This document shows, one piece after another, positions 11,929-23,165 of a DNA stretch of 64,000 nucleotides. The stretch is from Phragmites australis (lineage: Eukaryota > Streptophyta > Magnoliopsida > Poales > Poaceae): positions 27,971,568-28,035,567 of the forward strand of contig NC_084937.1 in NCBI RefSeq assembly GCF_958298935.1. The letters are read 5' to 3'. Under the pieces are notes generated by a model, which did not search any database, was not told where the DNA came from, and saw only the letters and a list, made by a program, of their open reading frames with translations. The position numbers and the translations under genes are program-made. Position 1 is the first letter of the stretch, and each line of letters begins with the position of its first letter.

Positions 11929-12050
11929 GTGGCTGCACACTGCCATCTTTTATGAGTGAGGTGACCGCACACTGTCATCTTTTATGAGCGATGTGACCGC
12001 ATGCTGCCACATTTTATGAGTGATATGACCATACACTGCCAACTACTCAT
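11929..12050 (+). repeat. 32-bp tandem repeat, about 3.8 copies
   Basis: Units start at 11929, 11961, 11993 and 12025 and share GTGACCGCAC...TTTTATGAG. A looser copy of the surrounding sequence recurs at about 12430-12545, so the block was duplicated at a larger scale as well. Confidence 0.8.
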
Positions 12051-12677
12051 CATCCACTGACCCCTCGCTATAGGAAGGCATCCAATACATTCACTATATG
12101 CTTCAGTGCATACAGACCGAGTATCCGAAGCCCTTCATCAATATAAGGCGCCTCCATCTCGACCATCTGAACACGACGAACACTTAGCATGGAGGAAAGA
12201 AGTAGATAGAGAAGGGCCATGCAAGTATTTGAAGGTCCTCCACTAAATGATCCAAGTAGGGACGCGTTCGCCAACCGCTTACCGCTTACCGATAGCTTGG
12301 ACTCATCCTAACTCCACGTAGCAAAATGATGAGGAAACACATGTCCATGACCTTATCCCTTCTTCTGTAGTACCGCACATCTTTCTCTCTCTATTGGCAG
12401 ACACCATTCCAAGGAAACGTGACCCCTCGCTGCTAACTTTTCAGATTGATGAAACCACTCGCTGGCACCTTTTCAGACCGATGTGACCTCACGCTACCGA
12501 CTACTCATAGTCTAGTGACTACTCGCTGCAGGAAGGCATCCCATGCATGCACTATCTCCAAATTACATACCTATACTTTGTGCATACACCATCGGTCCCT
12601 GCTTATAAAATGCGAGGCCAAGGCAAAAAGAAAGTCATGACATCACAGTTTTCTGAAACACCACTACCATTTGATAC

Positions 12678-14310
12678 TGTCGGAGGATGAACTCCTATCG
12701 CAGGGATCCCGAGAGACCCCTTTTTAGAGATTCGGCCGGGGGGATGATCCTGGGAGAGCTTGTTTGGGAAATAAGCGGGAACGGAAATAAAATACGATGG
12801 CTAGTGGGAGACGATCACCCTAATGCGAGAAAAAGGGGTACACTGGGGTTTAGACAGGTTCGGGCCGCACGGAGGCGTAACACCCTACTCCTGTGTGAGT
12901 GTTATATCTGCTCTTGAAGGGGATTCTTCAAGGAGGTATCTGGTTCTAAGGGGAGAACTGTTTACAAAGAGCTTGAGGCTCTTATGTTCTAGCTTAACTT
13001 GAGCTGGTTCGAGTGTCCGTCAATCTATCTTTGACCTGGTTCGTCGGAGATTGTTGGTTGTCTGGTGGTCGGGGGCTGTCGTTCTTCCTCTTTTTCACAC
13101 ACCCCTTCATGTTCTCCATCCTTTTCTTTTATAGGTGCGCCGACCTCAACATATCCTGAATGGGAAAGGGGGGACGCGAATGCCAAAGTCCCACGGAGAA
13201 AGGCGCAATCATCTCACCTTGGTGAAGTGACAGGGGCGGTGGAGAAATGCGGCGCGCATTCGACCTCCAGCCGCTGCGGAAGCCTCGGGGCGCCATGCAA
13301 GGGGCCCACCGGGCAGCCTCAGAGGTGCCCGGTGCGCCCACCCTGTCTTGTTCTTCTGCCAGGGCAGGGTGGCAGGCCGAGCGCTTCGATTCTGGCAACG
13401 TTATCCCGAGGCACCTGGATGAAAACGGGACGGGACCCGTGCATTTAATGGACCCACGCCCCCCTGCCAGTGCATGGCAGGGTCTGACACTGGGGCGTGG
13501 GCAGCCGAGAATGTCAGGATGTCAGAATGTCAGACCGTGCGTGCCTATTAAATGCGGCATTGGGCCTTTGACTGGATGACACCCTGACGACGGGACCCTT
13601 CGGGTCTTTGAATGATCTTGCGCGAACCTTCGGGGAACCGAGTCCTCGGGGGCTGCCACGTGCAGCCCCGAGCACTCTCTCCCGAGCACTGCGGTGGGGC
13701 CTTCGGGGCACCGAGTCCTCGGGGGCTGCCACGTGCAACCCCGAGCACTCTCTCCCGAGCACTTCGGTGGAACCTTCGGGGCACCGAGTCCTCGGGGGCT
13801 GCCACGTGCAGCCCCGAGCACTCTCTCCCGAGCACTTCGACGGGACCTTCGGGGCACCGAGTCCTCGGGGGCTGCCACGTGCAGCCCCGAGCACTCTCTC
13901 CCGAGCACTTCGACGGAACCTTCGGGGCACCGAGTCCTCGGGGGCTGCCACGTGCAACCCCGAGCACTCTCTCCCGAGCACTTCGGTGGAACCTTCGGGG
14001 CACCGAGTCCTCGGGGGCTGCCACGTGCAGCCCCGAGCACTCTCTCCCGAGCACTTCGACGGGACCTTCGGGGCACCGAGTCCTCGGGGGCTGCCACGTG
14101 CAGCCCCGAGCACTCTCTCCCGAGCACTTCCTTCTTGGTATTTGGGCTCGGCGGAGCATCGGGGAACTAGGGTGCTCGGGAACCAGAGGCGGCGGTCCCG
14201 AGCACCTTCTCCCGGGGCTTAGCCTCTTCTTACCTTGCAGGGTGGTGACATGTGGTGGATGGCCGACCTGCCTCGGGACTTAGGGACCCCTGGTTCTGAA
14301 TACACCGACA
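12678..14310. mobile_element. Solo LTR (1,633 bp) with TSD GATAC
   Basis: The element begins TGTCGG and ends CCGACA, giving the TG...CA ends and short terminal inverted repeat of an LTR. GATAC flanks it directly on both sides (12673-12677 and 14311-14315). No internal retrotransposon genes are present, so it is a solo LTR left by recombination between two LTRs, or a very small LTR-bounded element. Its 3' half contains a 73-bp minisatellite. It is GC-rich compared with its host. Confidence 0.85.
13627..14137 (+). repeat. 73-bp minisatellite, 7 copies, trimeric order
   Basis: Units begin at 13627, 13700, 13773, 13846, 13919, 13992 and 14065, exactly 73 bp apart. Variants (GCAACCCC or GCAGCCCC; GGTGGA, GACGGGA or GACGGA) recur every third unit, so the array has a 219-bp higher-order period. 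Because 73 is not a multiple of three and no unit contains a stop, frames of about 160-220 codons are open in all registers of both strands. These should not be annotated as genes. Confidence 0.93.
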
Positions 14311-14462
14311 GATACCTAATACCACACCATGGTTGACTCCTCAACCAGACATTTCTCATGGACATCCAAACTCTCAATGATATCTCTACAGACTATGAGA
14401 GAGATCTAAGCAAAAGGTGACGATGTGCTCAAGGAAGAGAACCTGAGCAAAGTGATGTCGAA

Positions 14463-15161
14463 ATGACAGACCATGACCAGCCGTCCTTGTTTCACCAAGG
14501 AGGAATGATGGCGCATGGTAAGCTCTGTAACCTCTATGTACCTAAAGACGCACTTGTTAGAGTGTCGTCAGAGATCAGGGTGGGCGAATTAGTCGATATA
14601 GTAAAATATTTTAGCAAGCGAGCACACAACATATTTATGCACCCTCAACAGTACGAGGAGCACATTAAGGTAAGTTCATCGTTATTACATGTCCTAGTTA
14701 TTTGTTAGGTAGCACTTCTAAGACACGTTTATATTTTTTGTATGCTAGGTATTCCCTCATGATTAAGAGTTGTTGAATAAACTCATCGAGAACTTTTTAG
14801 GGCTACATCTGCTCTTCAGTGACGACTGCCTATCCGAACATAACTAGAGACATAGAGGTGGTCATTCGAGACCTTCATGCCATTGTGAAAGAAGTGGTGG
14901 TTCGAGCCGCCGTGAAAGAGGTGGTCATTCAATAACCACCACAAGAGAACGTGCTTCCACCACTTTCGCCACAACCGAATGGGTTTGTTCCGACGATGAT
15001 GACTTTGTGCTTTCTCCTCAGAGAACTCCACGTCGTTGCAAATTCTCTAACGACGGGCCAAATGACTGGGACCCTAACTTTGATTATTTTTCGTATACAT
15101 CAGCGCCACATAGACCAAAATCCCCACAATATAATTAACATTAGATGGACCGAGAGATAAG
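14463..15161 (+). pseudogene. Transposon protein remnants, unassigned
   Basis: The first frame (14463-14708) encodes VGELVDIVKYFSKRAHNIFM, followed by a region that reads in another frame as CSDDDDFVLSPQRTPRR and NDWDPNFDYFSY. These look like genuine protein segments broken by introns or frameshifts. They belong to the DNA-transposon-like insert, downstream of the nested solo LTR. Function unknown. Confidence 0.3.
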
Positions 15162-15732
15162 GCACAACCAACTTCAAGGGCCATTTCGTCCGTAATATTT
15201 CTACTACTAATTGTTGTAGTTGTTGAATTCAAGTTGGTTCTATCATTTTTCATCTATTAAGTCGTGTATGTATCTAAGATGTAGCCTATATGCCATTACT
15301 AATGTTTAAAATTCCATGTACCCATCTCATGTACACATTCTATCTAATATTCAGTGTGATTTTATCATTTCACTTATATGTATTTTAATATGTGCCATAA
15401 AGGTTAATTTGAATGAAACATAGCAAACAAACGAGCTATGGCACGACATTAAAAAATTTATGCAATCAAACACGTACTTCCACAAATTTACATCGAAAAA
15501 ACAAGTGAATTTTTTCCATGCATACAATAAAATATAAAATAATAAATGCAAAAGTTCAACAAACCAGTTTTCACTGAATGGAACGATGGAAAAAATAGTA
15601 CGTCGCCATACGGCTGATGAAAATTCATTTTTCCATCAACCGTTTGGCGAAAATAGATGAAAATAGGTGAGAGAAGGTTCAGCTGCCATGGGGCCCATAT
15701 TTTTGTCATACGATATTACAAAAAGAAAGTTT

Positions 15733-15770
15733 TCACCGTACGGTAGGGCAGAAACTTATTTTCGCCAAAC
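15733..15770 (-). repeat. Right 38-bp inverted repeat arm
   Basis: Partner of 9641-9678. A second copy of the same motif follows at about 15779-15825. Confidence 0.85.
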
Positions 15771-15833
15771 CGTTTAGAGAAAATAGAGTTTTCGTCGTAC
15801 GGTAGGGCGAAAACTTATTTTCGCCAAACCGTT

Positions 15834-18296
15834 GGACAAAAAACTAGCCGCTAAGGAGGTCCAAAGCACCATTGAGCTTTTCAAGCTCGCTGAGAAATGT
15901 GTGCAAGCCATTGAGGCTTGAGAGCACCATATCGGCGTGAAATCGCAGCCAACCTCCGACCAGCCCGCTTCTTACGAAGGAGTCGGCCAGAAGGACAAAA
16001 AGAAAAACAAGAGAAATGTCGGACCACTCGACGTCATGACTGTCGAGCAAATCAGCCAACCACTCGAACGCTTCAAGAAGAAGGACAAGAAGAAGGCAGA
16101 GACTAATTCCTGATGCACCGAACAAACGGCCACAACTTGACTGAATGCAAGGTCAAGCGAGGCATTATCTACCAGGAGCTTGAGGAGCGCAAGCCCAGGG
16201 AAACGATAATGGTGAGAACGGGACCAACCTCAACCAGTCGGCTCTGGGAATCCAATAGTTCGAGCATATGGTTCATCATATCTTTGGGAGAGCCGTGGCA
16301 TACTCCTCGAATAAGGAGTACAAGTCGTTGGTCCGTGAGGTATGCACGATCATACCAGGTCTGAGTCCGCGACTAAAGTGCTCGGAGGTCCCCCTCACCT
16401 TCAGCCAATCCAACCACCATGCATACGTCAAACGCCCCGAACGATACCCCATCATTGTAGAGCCCATGAAGCACTATGTGCAAATAGGCCGTGTACTGGT
16501 CGATGGAGAGAGTTCCACCAACCTCCTCTTCGCTAACGCGCTAGATGTCATGTAGATCTTGAGTGTATTGAAGCCACATCATCCCTTCTTCTGGATCACC
16601 CCAGGCTCTTTATCCAAGCCGTTAGGGCGGATCAAATTACCCATCACCTTCAGTTCACCGAACAACTTCATATCTTAGATGGTCCTGTTTGATGTGGCGG
16701 ACCTTAGGACCATGTACAACACGATCCTAGGTCGATCAACAATGGCCCAGTTCATGGTCGTCGCCTACTATGTGTACCAGATATCAAGAACCTTGGTTCC
16801 AAGGGAGCCATCACCGTTGCGGGCAACCGAAAGACGACCTTGCACTATGACAAGAGGAGCCTCAACATAGTCAAGCTAGCTCCAGGCTTGTAATTTAAGA
16901 ACACAGGGCTGAGTGGTCGCCCTGAAAAGGTCAACATCACCGCTAGTTCCACCAATCAGCTCAAGGCAATATGCCTAAGCGACGTGATCCAACAAGGATG
17001 GTCTAGATAGGGGCCGACCTAGACCCCAAATAGGAATTCGCGTTCATCACTTTCCTTCGCGCCAACGCGGATGTCTTTTCTTCTAGTCCGTCTGATATGC
17101 CCAGAGACCCTAGGGACATGATTGAGCATAAGTTGTCAATGCGACCAGAGGCACAACCAGTAAAACAAAAAGCACATCGATTCACACCAGACCAAAAAGA
17201 TGCGCTTCGTCAGATCAACAAGCTCCTGGAGGCAGGCTTCATGCGAGAGGTGTGATACACAGAGTGGTTGGCCAACCTAATCATGGTATAAAAACCCAAT
17301 GATAAGTGAAGGATGTGCGTCGACTTCATTGACCTTAACAAGGCGTGCCTGAAAGATCTGTTCACCTTACCCTCGATTGACTAGCTCGTTGACACGACTG
17401 TCGGTAGCGGTCTGCTAAGCTTTTTAGATGCCCGTTTGGGATACCATCAAGATTAGCATGTGTAGGGCTGATGAGGAGAAAAATCGCTTTTGTAACACCC
17501 TTTAGAGTCTTTTGCTATTCAAAGATGTCTTTTGGCTTGAAAAGTTTTAGTGCCACTTGGCAAAGGTGTATTCATCTTATCCTTCGACCCTAGCTTGGTA
17601 GGAATGTCGAGGCTTACATTGATGATGTGGTTGTAAAAATCCGGACCAAGGACGACCTGGTCACAACCTTCGAAAGTACCACATGAGACTGAACCCAGAG
17701 AAGTGCACTTTTGGTGTCCCATCAGAGAAGTTGCTTGGTTTTCTCATGTCTAGTAGAGGTATAGAAACAAACCCTGACAAGATTAGAGCCATCGATTAGA
17801 TGGGATCCCCAGCCAGGTTAAAGGAAGTTCAGAAACTAACTGGGTGTGTGGCAGCGTTGAGTAGGTTCATCTCGAGGATGGGAGGGGGGTTGCCACTCTT
17901 TAAGCTTCTGAAGAAGAATGACCACTTCCCGTGGATGTCAGAAGCGGAGTCAGCCTTCCAAGATCTCAAAAGCTACCTCTCTTACCCTCCGGTACTAATC
18001 GCTCCTCGACTAGACAAGAAGCTCCTGCTCCATGTTGCAGCCACCCCACAGGTCACGAGTGCAGTCCTGGTCATCGAGCGAGGAGGTCTTCAGTAACCAG
18101 TATACTATATTAGTGAAGTCCTACACAACGTGAATGCTTGATACCCACTGGCACAGAAGCTGCTATACACCATGTTGATGGACTCTCACAAGCTCAAGCA
18201 CTACTTCTAGGCCCACAAAATCAAGGTGATCTCCTCGTTCCTGATTAGGAAAATTCTTCACAGCAAGGATGCAACATGTCATACCTGAATCAAGCT
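15834..18296 (+). pseudogene. Gypsy gag-pol relic, plus copy
   Basis: Gag resumes at about 15834. A zinc-knuckle-like block MHRTNGHNLTEC lies near 16112-16147. The aspartic protease region reads IGRVLVDGESSTNLLFANAL (about 16470-16550). Reverse transcriptase follows with VDFIDLNKAC (about 17318), LLSFLDA and an intact YIDD active-site motif at 17615-17626. The connection and RNase H regions follow (GCVAALSRFISRMG, FQDLKSYLSYPPVL, 17800-18090). Copying of element RNA and polyprotein processing are the family roles. Several stops (for example within the PSID-LVD stretch) and frame changes kill it. It ends inside RNase H at the inversion junction near 18296. Confidence 0.8.
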
Positions 18297-21200
18297 GGGT
18301 GACCAGAAGATGGCCATCAAGGACTGCACCAAGGGAGGCGTTGCCTCTAAAGGTGTTACCTTGAGTGCTCTGTTTCCAAGCAGAGTTTCCCCTTCACGTT
18401 GGCTTAAGACCATGGTAGATGATCATGTGAGTCTTTGTTCGAAGACTCCGATCGAGACTGGTTCGCGAGAAGAAGCTAGACAGGTTAGCTCATCGGTGAG
18501 GAAGTTGTCCCTGAGGAGAATATGCTTAACCTCAAAACCAATAAAGCGTCACTCCAACTTTCTTACTTTAGTGAGGTATGCCGCCATTGTCATGTCAGAG
18601 AACTCAAACTCTTTTTGCACTTGGTTTATGAGTAGTAGCGAGTCCCCTTTCGCTAGCAGGCATGTTATGCCAAGTGCGGAGGCTGTTCTCATTTCAGACA
18701 AGAGACCCTCATATTCTACAACATTGTTAGTGGGCTGAAAACATAATTGAACGACATACCTGAGGGTGTCATCAGTTGGTGATATCAAGACCACTCTAGC
18801 TCCTGCTCCCTTCAGCGTGAACGACCCATCGAAGTGCATAGTCTAGTGCTCGTCTGCCTCTGACTTGATAGTTGTTCAGAGGACGAACTGAATATTGAAC
18901 TCCCTGAGCTCTATTGCCCACCTCTTTATTCTCACTATTGCATCCCTATTGTGGAGAATTTCCCTAATCGGGAGCGAGGATGACACCTTGATTTTATGGG
19001 CCTGCAAGTAATGTCTGAGCTTGCGAAAGACCATCAACATGGAGTATAGCAGCTTCTGTGCTTGTGGGTACTGAGCATTCGCATCGTGTAGGAATTCATT
19101 GACGTAGTATACTGGTCGCTGAAGATCTCCTCGTTCGATGACCTGGACCACACTCGTGACCTGTGGGGTGGCTGCAATATAGAGTATGAGCTCCTTGTCT
19201 GGTCGAGGAGTGGTTAGTACCGGAGGAGAAGAGAGGTAGCTTTTGAGATATTGGCCGGTCACCTCCGCTTCTTACGTCCACATAAAGTGGTTGTTCTTCT
19301 TCAGAATCTTGAAGAATGGCAACCTCCTCTCTCCCATCCTCGAGATGAATCTGCTCAATGCTACCACGCACCAAGTTAGTTTCTGAGTTTCCTTTAACCT
19401 GGTCGAGGATCACATCTGATCAATGACTCTAATCTTGTCAGCATTTGCTTCTATGCCTCGACTAGACACGAAGAAACCAAGTAACTCCTAAATGGGACAC
19501 CAAATGTGCACTTCTCTAGTTTCAACCTCATGTGGTACTTACGAATGTTGTTGAACGTTTCCTAAAGGTTTATGTCCAAGTCGTCCTTGGTCTGGCTTTT
19601 CACAACCACATCATGGACGTAAACCTCAACATTCCTACCAAGCTGTGGTTGAAGGATGAGCTGAATATACCATTGATAAGTGGCACTGACACTTTTCAAG
19701 CCAAAAGATATCTTTACATAGCAAAATACCTCGAAGGGTGTTACAAAAGTGCCTCGGGCATCTAAAAAGCTTAGCATATCACTACCAGCAGTCGAATCAA
19801 CAAGCTGGTCAATTCGGGGTAGGGGGAATAAATCTTTCAGGCTTCTCACGAAGTACTTCTTTTTGGTCTGGTGCAAACCAGCATGCTTTCTACTTTACTG
19901 TTCGTGCCTCCGGTCGCACTAACAACATGTGCTCGATCACATCCTGAGGGACTCTGGGCATATCAGATGAACTCTAGGAAAAGTCATCTGTGTTGGCCCA
20001 GAGGAAAGTGATGAGCGTGAGTTCCTATTTGGGTTCAGGCTGGGTGACCACTCAGCCCTATGTTCTCAGGTTGCAACTCGGGAGCTAGCTCGACCATGTC
20101 GAGGCTCCTCTTCTCGTAGTGCAGGGCCGTATTTTGGTGTCACTATGGTAATGGCTCCCTTAGGACCAGGGTTCTTGATCGCCTGATATGCATAGTGCAC
20201 GACGGCCATGAACTAGGTTATTGTCGATCGTCCTAGGATCTCGTTGTATGTGGTCCTAAAGTCTGCCACATCGAATAAGATCATCTCCATCCTGAAGTTA
20301 TTTGGAAAACCGAAGGTGACAGGTAGTTCGATTCGCCCTAATGGCTTGGCCGAAGAGCCTGGGGTGATCCCAAAAAAGCAAGGAGATAGTTCAATGCACT
20401 GCTCAGGATTTGCGGAGCATCTAGCGCATTAGCGAAGAGTAGGTTGATGGAATTCCCTCCATCGACTAGTATGGAACCCATTTGCACATTATGCATATTG
20501 GACTCTACCACGATGGGGTATCATCTAGGATGTTTGATGAATGCAGGGTGGTCAAACTGGCTGAATGTGAGGGATACTTCCGACCACTATAGTCGTGGAC
20601 TCAAACTGGCGTGGTCGCACATACCTCACGGACCAACGACTTGTACTCCCTATTTGAGGAGTATGTTGTGGATCACCCAAAGATATGATGAACTGTGTGC
20701 TCGATCTGCTACAATCCAATAGCTGACTGGTCAGGGTTGGTCCCATCCTCACCATCATCATTTCACCTAGGCTTGCACTCATTGAGCTCCTGGTCGATAA
20801 TTCCTCGCACAACCTTGCATTCAATCAAGTATGGGCGTTGGTGCGATGGATTGAGTAGTAGACTCTCCCTTTCTTCCCATCCTTCTCCTCGAAGCGTTGG
20901 CATGGTTGGCTAGTTTGCTCGACAGTCATGACGTCAAGTGGTCCATTCTTGCGCTTGTTTTTCTTTCTCCTTCGGGCCGACTCCTTTGGAAGAAGCGGGT
21001 TTAACAGAGGTTGGCTACGTCTTCATGTTGACTGGCGTTCTTGAGCCTTAACATCTTACATGCACTTGTCTCCTAGCTTGATGAGCTCGGTGGTACTCTA
21101 GACCTCCTTAATGGCTAGCTTTTTGACTATCTTCTGGTCTCTAATCCCCTCCATAACTCTATGACCACGAACTCACCCTTGATCTTGGAAATGGTGTTCC

Positions 21201-21560
21201 AGCATTTGGTGAAACGACGAATGTAGTCTCGCAGCAGCTAGTCGTGCCGCTACTAACTTGATATAGGTCCTCCTCAACACTTGGTCGGGCATAAGTCCCT
21301 TGTTAGTTGGCAACAAACTGGTTACACAAGTCATCCCAGGACTGAACCAACCCGTAGGGAGATTCATCAGCCAGGACCGTGTTGAATCGACCAAGGTACT
21401 CGGGTAATAGTTGCCATGACCTTCTACCACCTCCCGTAGCCTGCACCATGGTGGTGTAGATCTGTAGCAACTCCTCTAAGTTGGTCATAATTTTCTATTA
21501 GGACTAGACAGAACTTGTCCGGCCAGCACACCTCTCGCAGCCGGGCTGAGAAAGCGTTGC
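18297..21560 (-). pseudogene. Gypsy gag-pol relic, minus copy
   Basis: Reading the minus strand from 21560, gag comes first (21488-21173). The protease/linker region lies around 20450-20850, then reverse transcriptase (19876-19562) with the motif YVHD at 19621-19610, where the family has YVDD or YIDD. The RNase H domains follow (19262-18876, then 18839-18549 with HFDGSF and NNVVEYEGLL) and end in HILLRDNFLTDELA near 18500. The Asp-to-His change and a deletion after LLSFLDA would abolish polymerase activity. It extends further into RNase H than the plus copy, so the two copies are not simple mirror images. Confidence 0.78.
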
Positions 21561-21588
21561 ACCCCATCCCATAACAAGGAGACACTCT

Positions 21589-23165
21589 GTAGCAAAAATG
21601 ACCCTATTAGGCCATGATTATGATTTTGGTGATTAATGACAATATAGTCAATGGTACTAAAATGTTTGTCAAGAATATATGTTAGTAGGTCTCATAGATG
21701 CAATACTTGAAGAAGTCATCGCAATTGGGACAAAGTTTGGTTGAATTAGAGAAGTCCCAGGAGATTTGTTCTCACCGAATGGTCCGGTGTACTGAAGGCT
21801 ATAATCACTGGAGTATTCTCAGCAGAGGAGAAATAAGGCACCGGATAATCCGTTGCTAACACCCGTGTACTCACCGGAGTGTTTTTGCTCAGAAGGAAAA
21901 ATGGACAACCCACCGGATGGTTCGGTGATCAGCGGAAGATATGTACTGGAACAATTCTTATAGTTGACCGGATGGTATGGTGTTCGGCTTGTGCACACGG
22001 GATGATCTCACCGGAGTATTCCTGCCAGAGTGGATGCAGCTGTTGAAGAAGAAGGTTGAAATCATCGGATAGTCCAGTGATCATAGAGATAGTTGCATCA
22101 AAGCATTTTCAGAGAAAAGAAGAGAAGGATAGCTCACCAGATGGTCTGGTGATGAAGAGATGCACACCAGAGGCTTCATCAGAGCAATTTACACAGATAA
22201 GATGCAAAGGCTCGGATGGCTCAAAATAACTCACCAGAATGTTCAGTGATGGATTTGAGTATACACCGGAGAATCCGGTATTCAGAAGAAGTTTGAGTGG
22301 AGTTCTAACGGCTAGTATCCATTGATATACACATCAGATGGTTTAGTGCTTGTATTACTGTTGTCACTGGATCATCCGATGTTTATAGTAAAGTTGAGCC
22401 ATTAAAGCAACGGCTAATCCACGAGTTTGAGGCTATAAATACCCATCTACTCAGTTATTTGAAGGTGTGGCATGCTGCTAGAGTCTAGGGAACTCAATAT
22501 ACATTTGAGAAGACACCCAAGACACCAAAGTACTTAAAGTGATCATCCAAGGCAATTAAGCATAAGATTAGTGAGTGATTAGTGCTTATAGGCATATAAA
22601 GAGTGTTGCTAGGTGATTGCTGCCTAGAGAGTGGATTAAGAAGTGATCCAACTGTCTACCGAGAGATACGCCGACAACTTAGAGTGTTGGTGACTCATCG
22701 GCAACTTGTTGACCCTCTGACTTGGAGTGGAGCGACGGCAAGACACGTATATGGGGACGCAGAGACCTTTGCCATGGTGGCTCAAGCTTCGAAGTGTTCA
22801 CAGCGGCAAGGGATCGGAAGAGAGGCTTGTGGTAAGGTCTTGCCTTGGTGGCTTGGTGGATCATTTGGGTTGAGGTCTTGTCGTTGTGACTTGGTGCCTC
22901 AATTTAGCCGTGATCAGGTACCGATCGAGAGTATATCCTTGGTGAAGCTCCAATGTGAACTTGGGGTGACATTCATGCCACCGATACTATAGGAAAAATT
23001 CTTGTGCCGAGTTTTTTCTCTCTAACTTATTGATGTTTCCGCATTTACTTATTTACAATTTACCTTCTTAGATAGGTTGCAAGCGCTTTGATCAATAGAC
23101 TAGACACACTATATAAACCTAGAGCACATTTAGATAGAAATTGATATATGTTTATCTTGTGAAGT
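21589..23165 (+). mobile_element. Copia LTR, 3' truncated
   Basis: Starts TGTAGCAAAAATGACC, matching the start of the 5' LTR of the copia element at 41650-47649 (read on its strand), and follows it through a long array of imperfect ACCGGATGGTCCGGT palindromes to GATATATGTTTATCTTGTG. The last part (about 70-100 bp) of the LTR is missing, and gypsy LTR sequence follows. It sits where the promoter half of the minus gypsy LTR should be. Frames within it (such as 22603-22992) are incidental. Confidence 0.72.

Larger units (their letters stand above)
9554..15833. mobile_element. DNA-transposon-like insert in gypsy gag
   Basis: The insert interrupts gag. Near its two ends lies a 38-bp inverted repeat (9641-9678 and 15733-15770) with one mismatch. 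A second, tandem copy of the motif occurs at the right end (about 15779-15825), and diverged copies follow the left arm. The interior contains small protein fragments (10683-10934, 11516-11719, 14463-15161) I cannot assign, tandem repeats and a nested solo LTR. Repetitive inverted ends would fit a Mutator-like or CACTA-like element, but I see neither a clean target-site duplication nor a catalytic domain. The left boundary is uncertain because about 80 bp of AT-rich DNA precede the inverted repeat. Confidence 0.55.

Noticed and set aside
13514..14283. Long open frames of about 160-220 codons on both strands, repeating HVQPRALSPEH or RGCTWQPPRTR
   Set aside because: They are different readings of the same stop-free 73-bp minisatellite inside a solo LTR; all frames being open is explained by the repeat.
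22603..22992. 129-codon plus-strand frame
   Set aside because: It lies within the truncated copia LTR and corresponds to LTR sequence that is interrupted in the other copy.
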